A DNA stretch of 9,690 nt, taken from assembly GCA_038133505.1 (NCBI GenBank), contig JAYPTI010000127.1, positions 1 through 9,690 on the forward strand, read 5' to 3'. The DNA comes from JAYQUR01 sp038133505. GTDB taxonomy: Bacteria; Pseudomonadota; Alphaproteobacteria; MPNO01; UBA830. Below the pieces are notes generated by a model. That model made no database searches and was not told the origin of the DNA. It saw only the letters and a list, made by a program, of their open reading frames with translations. Of this stretch, positions 1 to 5,681 are shown piece after piece. How positions within the stretch are numbered: the stretch's first letter is position 1; each line of letters begins with the position of its first letter. The translations under genes were made by a program, and so were the position numbers.

Positions 1-61
1 GCTGGAGCGTGCGCTGTCCGTTATCGATGCGGAAATCGGCCGCTGGCGGCCGGCGGCCTGA
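1..61 (+). CDS. C-terminal end of an unidentified protein (partial)
   Basis: An open frame enters from the left edge at base 2 and ends with TGA at 59-61. It gives 19 residues ending in EIGRWRPAA. Most codons end in G or C (about 15 of 19), as in the real genes of the window, which is the main support for its being coding. It is too short to recognise a family. If real, it converges on the HIT gene with only 3 bases between the two stop codons, leaving no room for a separate terminator. The alternative is that these bases are simply intergenic. Confidence 0.4.
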   Translation, partial: LERALSVIDAEIGRWRPAA

Positions 62-64
62 TTT

Positions 65-466
65 CTATCCCTTAATAGGCCGCCGGGCGACGCCGGGCGG
101 CAGGTGGCCGCCTTCGAGCATCGCGCCCAGCGGTTCGCCCGCCAGGATATGCGTGTGGAGGTGGAAGACCTCCTGGTGCGAATGACCGCCGTGATTGGCG
201 ATCAGCCGGTAGCCGCTCTCCTCCACGCCGAGCAGGCGTGCCGTCGCGCCGATGGCGGCGACATAGTCGGCTTGCTCCGGGGCCGATGCGTTGGCGGAAA
301 AGTCCGCCCACGAGACGTAGGGACCCTTCGGGATGACCAGCACGTGGACGGCGGCCTGCGGGTTGATGTCCTGGAACGCAAGCGCGTGCTCGGTCTCGTG
401 GACTTTCGTGCAGGGGATCTCGCCCCGCAGGATCTTTGCGAACACGTTCTGGTCGTCGTAGGCCAT
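65..466 (-). CDS. hinT: HinT-like HIT family nucleotide phosphoramidase/hydrolase
   Basis: A 133-residue protein of the histidine triad superfamily, HinT branch. This family hydrolyses AMP-linked phosphoramidates and aminoacyl-adenylates in the cytosol. The triad HLHTH lies at residues 102-106, inside a block QEVFHLHTHILAG (98-110) that matches the family's QxVxHxHxHxxxG signature; the central His104 would be the nucleophile. An Asn (91) precedes it in the expected place, and the PLGAML segment after it is typical of HinT. The length is close to that of bacterial HinT proteins. Its ATG is separated from the hisE stop by one base, so it is the last gene of the his operon and probably translationally coupled. 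The biological substrate cannot be read from sequence. Family assignment is firm; the symbol is by similarity. Confidence 0.9.
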   Translation of the reverse strand: MAYDDQNVFAKILRGEIPCTKVHETEHALAFQDINPQAAVHVLVIPKGPYVSWADFSANASAPEQADYVAAIGATARLLGVEESGYRLIANHGGHSHQEVFHLHTHILAGEPLGAMLEGGHLPPGVARRPIKG

Positions 467-467
467 C

Positions 468-806
468 TTACCCGTCCTTCCTGCTCGCTTTTTCTTCCAG
501 GCCCGACAGCCCCTGACGGCGCGCTAGCTCCTCGTAGACGTCCGCCGGCGCCAGGCCCGCGTCGGCGAGCATCACCAGCAGGTGATAGACGACGTCGGCG
601 CTTTCCTTGATCGTCTCCTCGCGGTTGCGGCCGACCGCCGCGATCACCGCCTCGACCGCTTCCTCGCCGAGCTTCTGCGCGATCTTTTCGGTGCCCCGCG
701 CATAGAGCTTCGCCGTGTAAGATGACTCGGGGTCGGCTCCCTTGCGGGACGAAACGACCTCGAACAGCTCGTCGATCAGCGTGCCGGTGAGTTTCTGGTC
801 TGACAT
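468..806 (-). CDS. hisE: Phosphoribosyl-ATP pyrophosphohydrolase
   Basis: HisE carries out the second step of histidine synthesis, splitting pyrophosphate from phosphoribosyl-ATP to give phosphoribosyl-AMP. The 112-residue protein has the MazG-like all-alpha metal-binding signature: GEEAVE at residues 47-52 and ESADVVYHL at 68-76, giving the EExxE and ExxD pairs that hold Mg2+. It is a stand-alone HisE, not fused to HisI, which is common in alphaproteobacteria; hisI is not in the window. The start ATG at 806 has a GGGGA purine run a few bases upstream. It lies 43 bases after the hisF stop and one base before the HIT gene. Confidence 0.96.
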   Translation of the reverse strand: MSDQKLTGTLIDELFEVVSSRKGADPESSYTAKLYARGTEKIAQKLGEEAVEAVIAAVGRNREETIKESADVVYHLLVMLADAGLAPADVYEELARRQGLSGLEEKASRKDG

Positions 807-849
807 GGGTCCCCGATATCAGATCGGCGCGGGACTGTCACGCGGCGCT

Positions 850-1611
850 TCAGGCCGGGCGCACGTCCACGCCGGCCTGCGCCATGTGCGACTTCGCCTC
901 GCCGATGCTGAACTCGCCGAAATGGAAGATGCTCGCGGCGAGGACGGCGGTGGCGTGGCCTTCGAGGATGCCCGCCGCGAGGTGGTCGAGCGTGCCGACG
1001 CCGCCCGAGGCGATCACCGGCACGGTCACCGCATCGGCGATCGTGCGCGTGAGCGGAATGTCGAATCCCTGCCGCGTGCCGTCGCGGTCCATCGACGTCA
1101 GCAGGATCTCGCCGGCGCCCAGCGACGTCATGCGTTTCGCCCACTCGACGGCGTCGATTCCGGTCGGTTCGCGTCCGCCGTGGGTGAAGATTTCCCATTT
1201 GCCGGGCCCGGTGGATTTGGCGTCGATAGCGACGACGATGCATTGCGCGCCGAACTTCTCCGCCGCCTCGCCCACGAATTCCGGGCGGTGGACGGCGGCC
1301 GTGTTGATCGAGACCTTGTCGGCGCCGGCCAGCAGGAGTTTCCGGATGTCGTCCACCGTGCGCACGCCGCCGCCGACCGTCAGCGGCATGAAGCACTGCT
1401 CGGCGGTTCGGTTGACGACGTCGAAGATGGTGTCGCGGTTCTCGTGGCTCGCCGTGATGTCGAGGAAGCAGAGCTCGTCCGCGCCCTGCTCGTCGTAGAT
1501 TTTCGCCTGCTCCACGGGGTCGCCCGCGTCGATCAGGTCGACGAAGTTGATGCCCTTGACGGTGCGGCCGTCCTTGACGTCGAGACAGGGGATGACGCGG
1601 GCCTTCAGCAT
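850..1611 (-). CDS. hisF: Imidazole glycerol phosphate synthase, cyclase subunit
   Basis: HisF is the (βα)8-barrel cyclase subunit that uses ammonia delivered by HisH to convert PRFAR into imidazole glycerol phosphate and AICAR. The 253-residue product starts MLKARVIPCLDV, placing catalytic Asp11 as in known HisF enzymes. The second catalytic Asp is at 130 in VVAID. The phosphate-binding segments TVGGGVR (78-84) and VIASGGVG near the C terminus are intact, as is SMDRDGT (173-179). The ATG is 3 bases after the hisA stop, with an AGGGG-type ribosome site inside the end of hisA. It works as a heterodimer with the HisH encoded upstream in the same operon. Confidence 0.98.
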   Translation of the reverse strand: MLKARVIPCLDVKDGRTVKGINFVDLIDAGDPVEQAKIYDEQGADELCFLDITASHENRDTIFDVVNRTAEQCFMPLTVGGGVRTVDDIRKLLLAGADKVSINTAAVHRPEFVGEAAEKFGAQCIVVAIDAKSTGPGKWEIFTHGGREPTGIDAVEWAKRMTSLGAGEILLTSMDRDGTRQGFDIPLTRTIADAVTVPVIASGGVGTLDHLAAGILEGHATAVLAASIFHFGEFSIGEAKSHMAQAGVDVRPA

Positions 1612-1614
1612 TTC

Positions 1615-2340
1615 CTAACCCCTGAGAAGCGCCAGGGCCTTGGCGGCGTCGAGGCGTCCGTCGTAGATCGCCCGGCCCGAAATCACGCCCTCGATGCCCG
1701 CTTTCTCGTGCTTCTTGAGTTCGATCAGGTCGGCCATGCCGCGGACGCCGCCCGACGCGATGACCGGCGTCGTCAGCGCGAAGGCGAGATCGACCGTCGC
1801 GTCGACGTTGACGCCCTGCATCGCGCCGTCGCGGTCGATATCGGTGTAGACGATGGCTGCGACGCCTGCGTCCTCGAACCGGAGGGCGAGTTCCATCGCC
1901 CGCACTTCGGAGGTTTCCGCCCAGCCTTCGACGGCGACCTTGCCGCCGCGGGCGTCGATGCCGACGACGATGCGGCCGGGGAACTCGGTGCAGGCTTGCT
2001 TGACCAGCTCGGGCTCCTTGAGCGCGACGGTCCCGAGAATTACGCGGCGCACGCCGACGTCGAGCCAGCTTTCGATCGTTCCGAGATCGCGGATGCCGCC
2101 GCCGAGCTGCACCGGCATGCCGATGGCGCCGACGATGGCGGAAACTGCCTCGGCGTTCACCGGCCGGCCTTCGAACGCGCCGTTCAGATCGACGATGTGC
2201 AGCCACTCGAACCCGGCCGCTTCGAAATCGCGCGCCTGCGCGGTGGGGTCGTCGTTGAAGGTCGTCGCCTGGTCCATGTCGCCGCGGACGAGGCGCACGC
2301 ACGCGCCGTTCTTGAGATCGATGGCGGGGAACAGGATCAC
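1615..2340 (-). CDS. hisA: ProFAR isomerase (1-(5-phosphoribosyl)-5-[(5-phosphoribosylamino)methylideneamino]imidazole-4-carboxamide isomerase)
   Basis: HisA opens the aminoaldose ring of ProFAR to give PRFAR, the substrate of HisFH. The 241-residue (βα)8 barrel starts with GTG at 2338-2340 and reads VILFPAIDLKNG, which puts the general acid/base Asp at residue 8. The partner Asp is at 129 in VVGID. Phosphate-binding loops QLGGGIR (78-84) and VIASGGV are present, as is TDIDRDG (166-172). The frame stays open further upstream, but homology begins exactly at this GTG, which overlaps the GNAT stop codon as GTGA. That makes this start very likely and implies coupled translation. Its half-barrels resemble those of HisF, as expected for these paralogues. 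Confidence 0.97.
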   Translation of the reverse strand: MILFPAIDLKNGACVRLVRGDMDQATTFNDDPTAQARDFEAAGFEWLHIVDLNGAFEGRPVNAEAVSAIVGAIGMPVQLGGGIRDLGTIESWLDVGVRRVILGTVALKEPELVKQACTEFPGRIVVGIDARGGKVAVEGWAETSEVRAMELALRFEDAGVAAIVYTDIDRDGAMQGVNVDATVDLAFALTTPVIASGGVRGMADLIELKKHEKAGIEGVISGRAIYDGRLDAAKALALLRG

Positions 2341-2924
2341 GAGCTTTTTCCGCCCTTCTTGCCGCCCTTGTGCTTCTTGCCGCGCCGGGGAAGCGGGCGG
2401 AGCTGCTTGGTGAAATAGTGGCCGGCAACCATTTCGCCGTCGACGAATGCATAGTTGGGGTTCGTCCCCCAGCGCTCGAAGCCGAGCGTTTCCTCGTAGA
2501 GCTTGATCGCGGCAATCTGGGTGGCGCGGACATCCAGCTGCAGGATCAGATAGCCGAGATCCCGCGCCTTGTTCTCGACGGCGGTGGCCAGCATCGCGGC
2601 GGTGCCGTGTCCGCGCGCCCACGGCGCGACGAACAGGGTCGTCAGCGTCGCCATGTGGGATTGTGCCTCGTTGTTGCGCGGCGGTTCCTGAAGCTGGGCG
2701 GCGGCGATAATGCGCCCGTCCAGACGCCCCACGAAGAGGTGACGTTCGGGGACCAGTGTGACGCCGCGGAAATACCGGCTGAAGACCGTGCGCGGCGGCG
2801 GTTTGAGCCAGCCGAACCCGCCGCCGTCGAGAATGGCGGATTCCGCCGCGTCGCAGAGATCCTCCAGATCCTCGTCGGAGATTCCCTCGAGCGGTTCGAT
2901 CAGGATGTCGGCGGTTTCCGCCAT
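2337..2924 (-). CDS. GNAT family N-acetyltransferase with lysine-rich tail
   Basis: A 195-residue GCN5-related acetyltransferase. The acetyl-CoA-binding motif A is visible as a β-strand TLTTLFVAP followed by RGHGTA (104-109) and a helix, then the motif B strand and AIKLYEETLGFERWG (139-153), the typical GNAT ending. The acceptor substrate is unknown. The last 20 residues (176-195) hold six Lys, three Arg and one His in a Gly-rich setting, a basic appendage outside the catalytic fold. I chose the ATG at 2922-2924 because it overlaps the hisH stop as TGATG; an in-frame ATG at 2957 would add 11 residues and sit deep inside hisH. The 3' end overlaps the hisA start (GTGA). It is thus embedded between hisH and hisA in the chain of coupled genes, which suggests co-expression with histidine synthesis, though no link in function is shown. 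Confidence 0.9.
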   Translation of the reverse strand: MAETADILIEPLEGISDEDLEDLCDAAESAILDGGGFGWLKPPPRTVFSRYFRGVTLVPERHLFVGRLDGRIIAAAQLQEPPRNNEAQSHMATLTTLFVAPWARGHGTAAMLATAVENKARDLGYLILQLDVRATQIAAIKLYEETLGFERWGTNPNYAFVDGEMVAGHYFTKQLRPLPRRGKKHKGGKKGGKSS

Positions 2925-3589
2925 CAGGTCCGTTTCCCGTCCCAGGAGCCGTCCCACGCCAGAAAATTTCCGAGCAGCCGCAAGCCGGCCGACTGGCTTT
3001 TCTCGGGGTGGAACTGTGTGCCGATCATATTGCCGCGCCCGACGATCGCGGAAAAGGGCCCGCCGTAATCCGCCGTCGCCAGTACGTCATCGCCGTTTTC
3101 GCACCGGAAGGCGTAGCTGTGCACGAAATAGGCATGGTCGCCGGGAGTGAACCCGGCAAGGACAGGATGCGCCGGCGCTTGGACGGCGATCTCGTTCCAG
3201 CCCATATGGGGAATCTTGAGCGACGGGTCCGACGGCTCAAGCGGCGCGACCTCGCCCGCGATCCAGCCGAGCCCCTCGTGCGCGCCGTGCTCGATGCCGC
3301 GCGTCGCCATCAGCTGCATGCCGACGCAGATGCCGAGAAACGGCTTTTTCGCATCGCGGACGTTGCGCCCCAGCGCGTCTATCATGCCGCCCAGCGCGCG
3401 CAGACCGGCGGCGCAGTCGCCGAAGGCGCCGACACCGGGCAGCACGATCCGGTCGGCGGCATCGACGGCTGACGCGTCGCCCGTCACCAGAACCTCGGCG
3501 TCGAGACCGGCTTCGCGTGCCGTGCGTTCCAGCGCCTTTGCGACGGACCGCAGATTGCCCGATCCGTAATCGATGACAGTGACCTTCAT
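2924..3589 (-). CDS. hisH: Imidazole glycerol phosphate synthase, glutamine amidotransferase subunit
   Basis: HisH is a class I glutaminase that makes ammonia from glutamine and channels it through the HisF barrel. The 221-residue protein begins MKVTVIDYGSGNLRSV, the usual HisH start. The oxyanion-strand motif PGVG is at 51-54, the nucleophile Cys88 is in LGICVGMQLM, and the His194/Glu196 pair of the triad is in QFHPEKSQ. All catalytic residues are present. The frame is open far upstream, but homology starts at the ATG at 3587-3589, which overlaps the stop of the DUF2628 gene as ATGA. The stop codon overlaps the start of the GNAT gene as TGATG. Confidence 0.98.
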   Translation of the reverse strand: MKVTVIDYGSGNLRSVAKALERTAREAGLDAEVLVTGDASAVDAADRIVLPGVGAFGDCAAGLRALGGMIDALGRNVRDAKKPFLGICVGMQLMATRGIEHGAHEGLGWIAGEVAPLEPSDPSLKIPHMGWNEIAVQAPAHPVLAGFTPGDHAYFVHSYAFRCENGDDVLATADYGGPFSAIVGRGNMIGTQFHPEKSQSAGLRLLGNFLAWDGSWDGKRT

Positions 3590-3978
3590 GACGGACGTCC
3601 CGCGGCGGGGTCGGGCAGTGCGTCGAAGAAGCGTAAAAGAGCGCCTTCGCGGTCGCGCCCCGCGGCGATTCCCGCCTGGCGCCATCCGCGCGCGCGCAGC
3701 GTCTGGCCGCGCGCATCGTTGGCGACAAACCCGACGAGGGTCATGACGCCCAGCGTTATGGCGCTCGCGCTCAGCGGATCGGCACCGATGAGGTCGGCCG
3801 CGAGCTCGGCGAGTACGAGAACGGCGAGCAGGCCCAGCGCGGCGAACCACATCCGGTGCCATAGCGCCCACAGCGGGCCGAAGAAGAACGCCGGCCAGCA
3901 GAAGCCTTCCTTGATCGCCGTCGCGTCGCGGTCCGGGCTCAGCGCCCCCGGGTCCTGATAGACGGAGTAGATTTTCAT
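3586..3978 (-). CDS. DUF2628 small membrane protein
   Basis: A 130-residue protein matching my memory of the DUF2628 family, which occurs in alphaproteobacterial his operons between hisB and hisH. The hallmark EGFCWPAFFFGPLWALWHR lies at residues 24-42. It is followed by a clear hydrophobic helix at about 43-63 and another at about 72-86, then a conserved-looking FVANDARGQTLRARGW (84-99). The protein is therefore probably an inner-membrane protein with two or three segments, a short hydrophilic N terminus and a soluble C-terminal tail. No enzymatic motif is seen and its function is unknown. It starts 20 bases after the hisB stop and its stop overlaps the hisH ATG (ATGA), so it is made together with the histidine enzymes. 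Confidence 0.88.
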   Translation of the reverse strand: MKIYSVYQDPGALSPDRDATAIKEGFCWPAFFFGPLWALWHRMWFAALGLLAVLVLAELAADLIGADPLSASAITLGVMTLVGFVANDARGQTLRARGWRQAGIAAGRDREGALLRFFDALPDPAAGRPS

Positions 3979-3998
3979 GTCCGCGCGTTCGCCGTCGG

Positions 3999-4592
3999 TC
4001 AGCCGCCCAACGTTCCCTTTGTAGAGGGGACGGAACCGGCGGCGCGCGCATCCGTCTCGGTCGCCGCCCGCAGGCTGCGGGCGAGCGCCTTGAAGCACGA
4101 TTCGACGATGTGGTGATTGTTCTCGCCGTAGAGATTTTCGACGTGGAGCGTCACCCGCGCGTTCTGGGCGAAGGCCTGGAACCATTCCTTGAACAGTTCC
4201 GTATCCATCTCGCCCAGTTTCGGCTTCGAGAAATCCACCTTCCAGATCAGGTACGGCCTGTCGGAAACGTCGATCGATACGCGCGTCAGCGTTTCGTCCA
4301 TCGGGATCGTCGCGGAGGCGTAGCGCACGATGCCGCGCCGGTCGCCCAGCGCCTTGTGCACGGCGTCGCCGATCGCGATCCCGGTATCTTCGGTCGTGTG
4401 GTGGTAATCGATGTGCAGGTCGCCCTTCGCGCGGACGGTCAGATCCATCAGGCTGTGCCGCGAGAGCTGCTCGAGCATGTGATCGAGGAAGCCGATTCCG
4501 GTTTCCACGTCGTACGAGCCCGTCCCGTCGAGGTTGACGCTGACCTCGATGTCGGTTTCCTTTGTTTTCCTTGCCACACTTGCTTTGCGCAT
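3999..4592 (-). CDS. hisB: Imidazoleglycerol-phosphate dehydratase
   Basis: HisB dehydrates imidazole glycerol phosphate to imidazole acetol phosphate. The 197-residue protein is the monofunctional dehydratase, without the histidinol phosphatase domain found in enterobacteria. The manganese-binding motifs are intact: GFLDHM at 34-39, DYHHTTEDTG at 62-71, and ENNHHIVES at 157-165; the closing SVPSTKGTLGG (187-197) is also typical. The N terminus MRKASVARKTKETDI fits alphaproteobacterial HisB and supports the ATG at 4590-4592. No strong Shine-Dalgarno is seen before it (GAACGGG is the nearest purine run). It is the first gene of the minus-strand operon, facing the divergent regulatory region. 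Confidence 0.98.
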   Translation of the reverse strand: MRKASVARKTKETDIEVSVNLDGTGSYDVETGIGFLDHMLEQLSRHSLMDLTVRAKGDLHIDYHHTTEDTGIAIGDAVHKALGDRRGIVRYASATIPMDETLTRVSIDVSDRPYLIWKVDFSKPKLGEMDTELFKEWFQAFAQNARVTLHVENLYGENNHHIVESCFKALARSLRAATETDARAAGSVPSTKGTLGG

Positions 4593-4616
4593 TTTGGCAC
4601 CCGTTCAGCAATTACC

Positions 4617-4633
4617 ATGCGCCGTTGGCGCAT
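4617..4633. promoter_or_regulatory. 17-base palindrome near the hisB start, candidate operator
   Basis: A perfect inverted repeat with 7-base arms and a 3-base centre: ATGCGCC-GTT-GGCGCAT. It sits 25 bases upstream of the hisB start codon and directly next to the candidate -10 box, around the expected transcription start. The size and symmetry fit a binding site for a dimeric regulator. It could instead form a small hairpin at the 5' end of the his mRNA. Confidence 0.45.
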
Positions 4634-4639
4634 ATTTTA
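4634..4639 (-). promoter_or_regulatory. Candidate -10 box of the hisB operon promoter
   Basis: On the minus strand these bases read TAAAAT, five of six matches to the TATAAT consensus, 41 bases before the hisB ATG. No convincing -35 hexamer is found 16-18 bases upstream (the region reads TGAATT). A transcript from here would begin close to or inside the 17-base palindrome at 4617-4633. This is a guess from pattern only. Confidence 0.35.
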
Positions 4640-4642
4640 CCC

Positions 4643-4658
4643 TTCCGGCGCGCCGGAA
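4643..4658. promoter_or_regulatory. 16-base perfect palindrome, candidate operator
   Basis: A gap-free palindrome TTCCGGCGCGCCGGAA. It lies immediately upstream of the TAAAAT box, in the place of a promoter spacer, where a bound repressor would block RNA polymerase. It is 9 bases from the palindrome at 4617-4633. GC-rich DNA produces short palindromes by chance, but 16 of 16 symmetry flanked by AT-richer bases is less expected. Confidence 0.4.
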
Positions 4659-4724
4659 TTCACCGTAAGGCGCTGGAATCGCAGGACTTGTATCAGGATC
4701 GTCTTTCGGACGCCAACAAAAGCG

Positions 4725-4735
4725 GAATTAAATTC
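4725..4735. repeat. Short AT-rich palindrome
   Basis: GAATT-A-AATTC, 5-base arms around one central base, in the AT-rich middle of the divergent region. It could be a binding site or only a by-product of low GC content. There is little to distinguish these. Confidence 0.2.
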
Positions 4736-4824
4736 GCCCGTCGTCCGTTTAAGTATGAAGAAACGTATCGAGAATAAACGCCGCGCCGGTGCCGGTAGGG
4801 GTGCCGCTGCGGTCGAGAGGGGAA

Positions 4825-4829
4825 GAGGA
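4825..4829 (+). promoter_or_regulatory. Ribosome binding site deciding the cNMP-FHA start
   Basis: GAGGA within a longer purine-rich run (4814-4831), 10 bases before the ATG at 4840. No comparable site precedes the in-frame GTG at 4789. Confidence 0.6.
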
Positions 4830-4839
4830 AAGCGTAGCT

Positions 4840-5583
4840 ATGGGAAGGCACCACTATTCCGACGGCGAATACGTCTTCATCGCCGGCGATCCCGCGGACG
4901 GGGTTTATCGCCTCGTGTCCGGCTCCGTGCGCGCGGAGTCGAGCGGGCGCGCGTTCGCCTCGAGGGGGCCGATCCGGCCCGGCGACCTGTTCGGCGAGGA
5001 AGGATTTCTTCTCGGCGAGGCGCGGGCCTACTCCGTCGTTGCCGAGGGCGCGGTTGCGGCCGATTTCCTGAAGCGCAACGAAGTGCTCCGTCTTCTGTCG
5101 GATCGCCCCGGGCGGCTGACGCCCGTGCTCGAAGAACTGTTCGCGCCCGTTCGGGAGGCCGCGCCAGGGGTCGCGAGCGACGAGGCGCCCGTCTTGCAGG
5201 ATGACGGCGGGGTGCCAATCCGTCTCGTGCCAGACGGCAAGCGCATCCGCACGATCCTGGGCGCCGAAGACCTCCACATTCGGCGCCTGCCGTTCTCGGT
5301 CGGCCGGACGCCGGATGGCGAGGGGATGACGACCTACGACGACGTCGCGCTCGCGCTCGACGACACGCGCCCGTTCAACCTGTCACGCCGCCATTTTTCC
5401 ATCGACGAGGACGGCGGCGGGCTCGTCGTTCGCGATCACAACAGCTACCACGGCACGATGGTGAACGGGCTGCTGCTCGGCGGCGAAGGCCGGCCGGCGA
5501 TCGCGCCGCTGTTGCGGGGCGACAACGAAATCGTCGCCGGCAAGGCGGATTCGCCGTTTCGCTTCCGCGTCGTCGTCGGCTAG
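4840..5583 (+). CDS. Cyclic-nucleotide-binding-like domain plus FHA domain protein
   Basis: A 247-residue protein with two signalling domains. Residues about 5-105 resemble a CAP_ED/cNMP-binding β-roll: SDGEYVFIAGDPADGVYRLVSG (7-28), then GDLFGEEGFLLGEARAYSVVA (48-68), which keeps the Gly-Glu and Arg-Ala positions of the phosphate-binding cassette. After a linker (about 106-130), residues about 148-245 form an FHA domain with PFSVGR (151-156), LSRRHFSI (181-188), DHNSYHGT (199-206) and VNG (208-210), the residues that bind phosphothreonine. There is no helix-turn-helix, so it is not a CRP-type transcription factor. I chose the ATG at 4840 because GAGGA lies 10 bases before it and the cNMP homology begins at once; a GTG at 4789 would add 17 unconvincing residues. 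It stands alone between the divergent his operon and hslVU. Role unknown; likely a cytosolic sensor or adaptor reading a nucleotide and a phosphoprotein. Confidence 0.85.
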   Translation: MGRHHYSDGEYVFIAGDPADGVYRLVSGSVRAESSGRAFASRGPIRPGDLFGEEGFLLGEARAYSVVAEGAVAADFLKRNEVLRLLSDRPGRLTPVLEELFAPVREAAPGVASDEAPVLQDDGGVPIRLVPDGKRIRTILGAEDLHIRRLPFSVGRTPDGEGMTTYDDVALALDDTRPFNLSRRHFSIDEDGGGLVVRDHNSYHGTMVNGLLLGGEGRPAIAPLLRGDNEIVAGKADSPFRFRVVVG

Positions 5584-5593
5584 CGTGCGGCCG

Positions 5594-5633
5594 ATGGCGG
5601 CTGCGCTCTTGACGATCCCCGCCGAGCCGCCAT
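5594..5633. repeat. Inverted repeat with 9-base perfect arms between the cNMP-FHA gene and hslV
   Basis: ATGGCGGCT at 5594-5602 is the exact reverse complement of AGCCGCCAT at 5625-5633, with a 22-base spacer. The right arm is followed by three T, so it might be a weak terminator for the upstream gene, but the loop is long. The arms bracket the -35 and overlap the -10 of the candidate hslV promoter, so an operator or a promoter-occluding RNA structure is also possible. Confidence 0.45.
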
Positions 5634-5635
5634 TT
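5608..5635 (+). promoter_or_regulatory. Candidate RpoH (sigma-32-type) promoter of hslVU
   Basis: CTTGAC at 5608-5613 and CCATTT at 5630-5635, separated by 16 bases, resemble the heat-shock promoter pattern CTTGAA…CCCCATNT. Transcription would start near 5642-5645 and give a leader of about 40 bases before the hslV ATG. The known heat-shock control of hslVU in other bacteria agrees. The -35 also reads TTGACG, close to the housekeeping consensus, but the matching -10 would be poor. Confidence 0.5.
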
Positions 5636-5681
5636 TAGGGGGAGCGGCGCCTCCCGGCGCGACAATCCTCCCCGGAGACAC

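Larger units (their letters stand above)
4593..4839. other. Divergent intergenic region between hisB and the cNMP-FHA gene
   Basis: These 247 bases are clearly AT-richer than the flanking genes, as expected for a promoter region serving both strands. They contain a -10-like box for hisB, three perfect short palindromes (listed separately) and a purine-rich ribosome site for the plus-strand gene at 4813-4830. I see no leader peptide rich in histidine codons and no attenuator-like hairpin followed by a T run, so classical his attenuation is not supported. Confidence 0.7.

Noticed and set aside
742..2418. 558-residue plus-strand open frame
   Set aside because: It lies antisense to hisE, hisF and hisA. 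Its product is rich in Arg, Asp and Ala with no recognisable domain, as expected for a shadow frame in high-GC DNA.
776..2533. 585-residue minus-strand open frame
   Set aside because: It overlaps hisE, hisF, hisA and GNAT in another frame, is dominated by Arg, and has no family resemblance; a shadow of the his genes.
2341..2622. N-terminal extension of hisA
   Set aside because: The frame is open, but it lies inside the GNAT gene, and HisA homology starts exactly at the GTG at 2340.
4448..4633. 61-residue minus-strand frame starting upstream of hisB, a possible leader ORF
   Set aside because: It overlaps hisB out of frame, has no histidine-rich stretch and no ribosome site, so it does not look like an attenuation leader.
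4789..4839. GTG start giving 17 more residues to the cNMP-FHA protein
   Set aside because: There is no ribosome site before it, and domain homology begins after the ATG at 4840, which has GAGGA in place.
4593..4839. His attenuator or riboswitch
   Set aside because: No run of His codons, no alternative hairpins with a T run, and no known riboswitch core seen.
4110..5204. 364-residue plus-strand frame across the divergent region
   Set aside because: It runs antisense to hisB, then through the intergenic region, and out of frame with the cNMP-FHA gene. No domain is visible.
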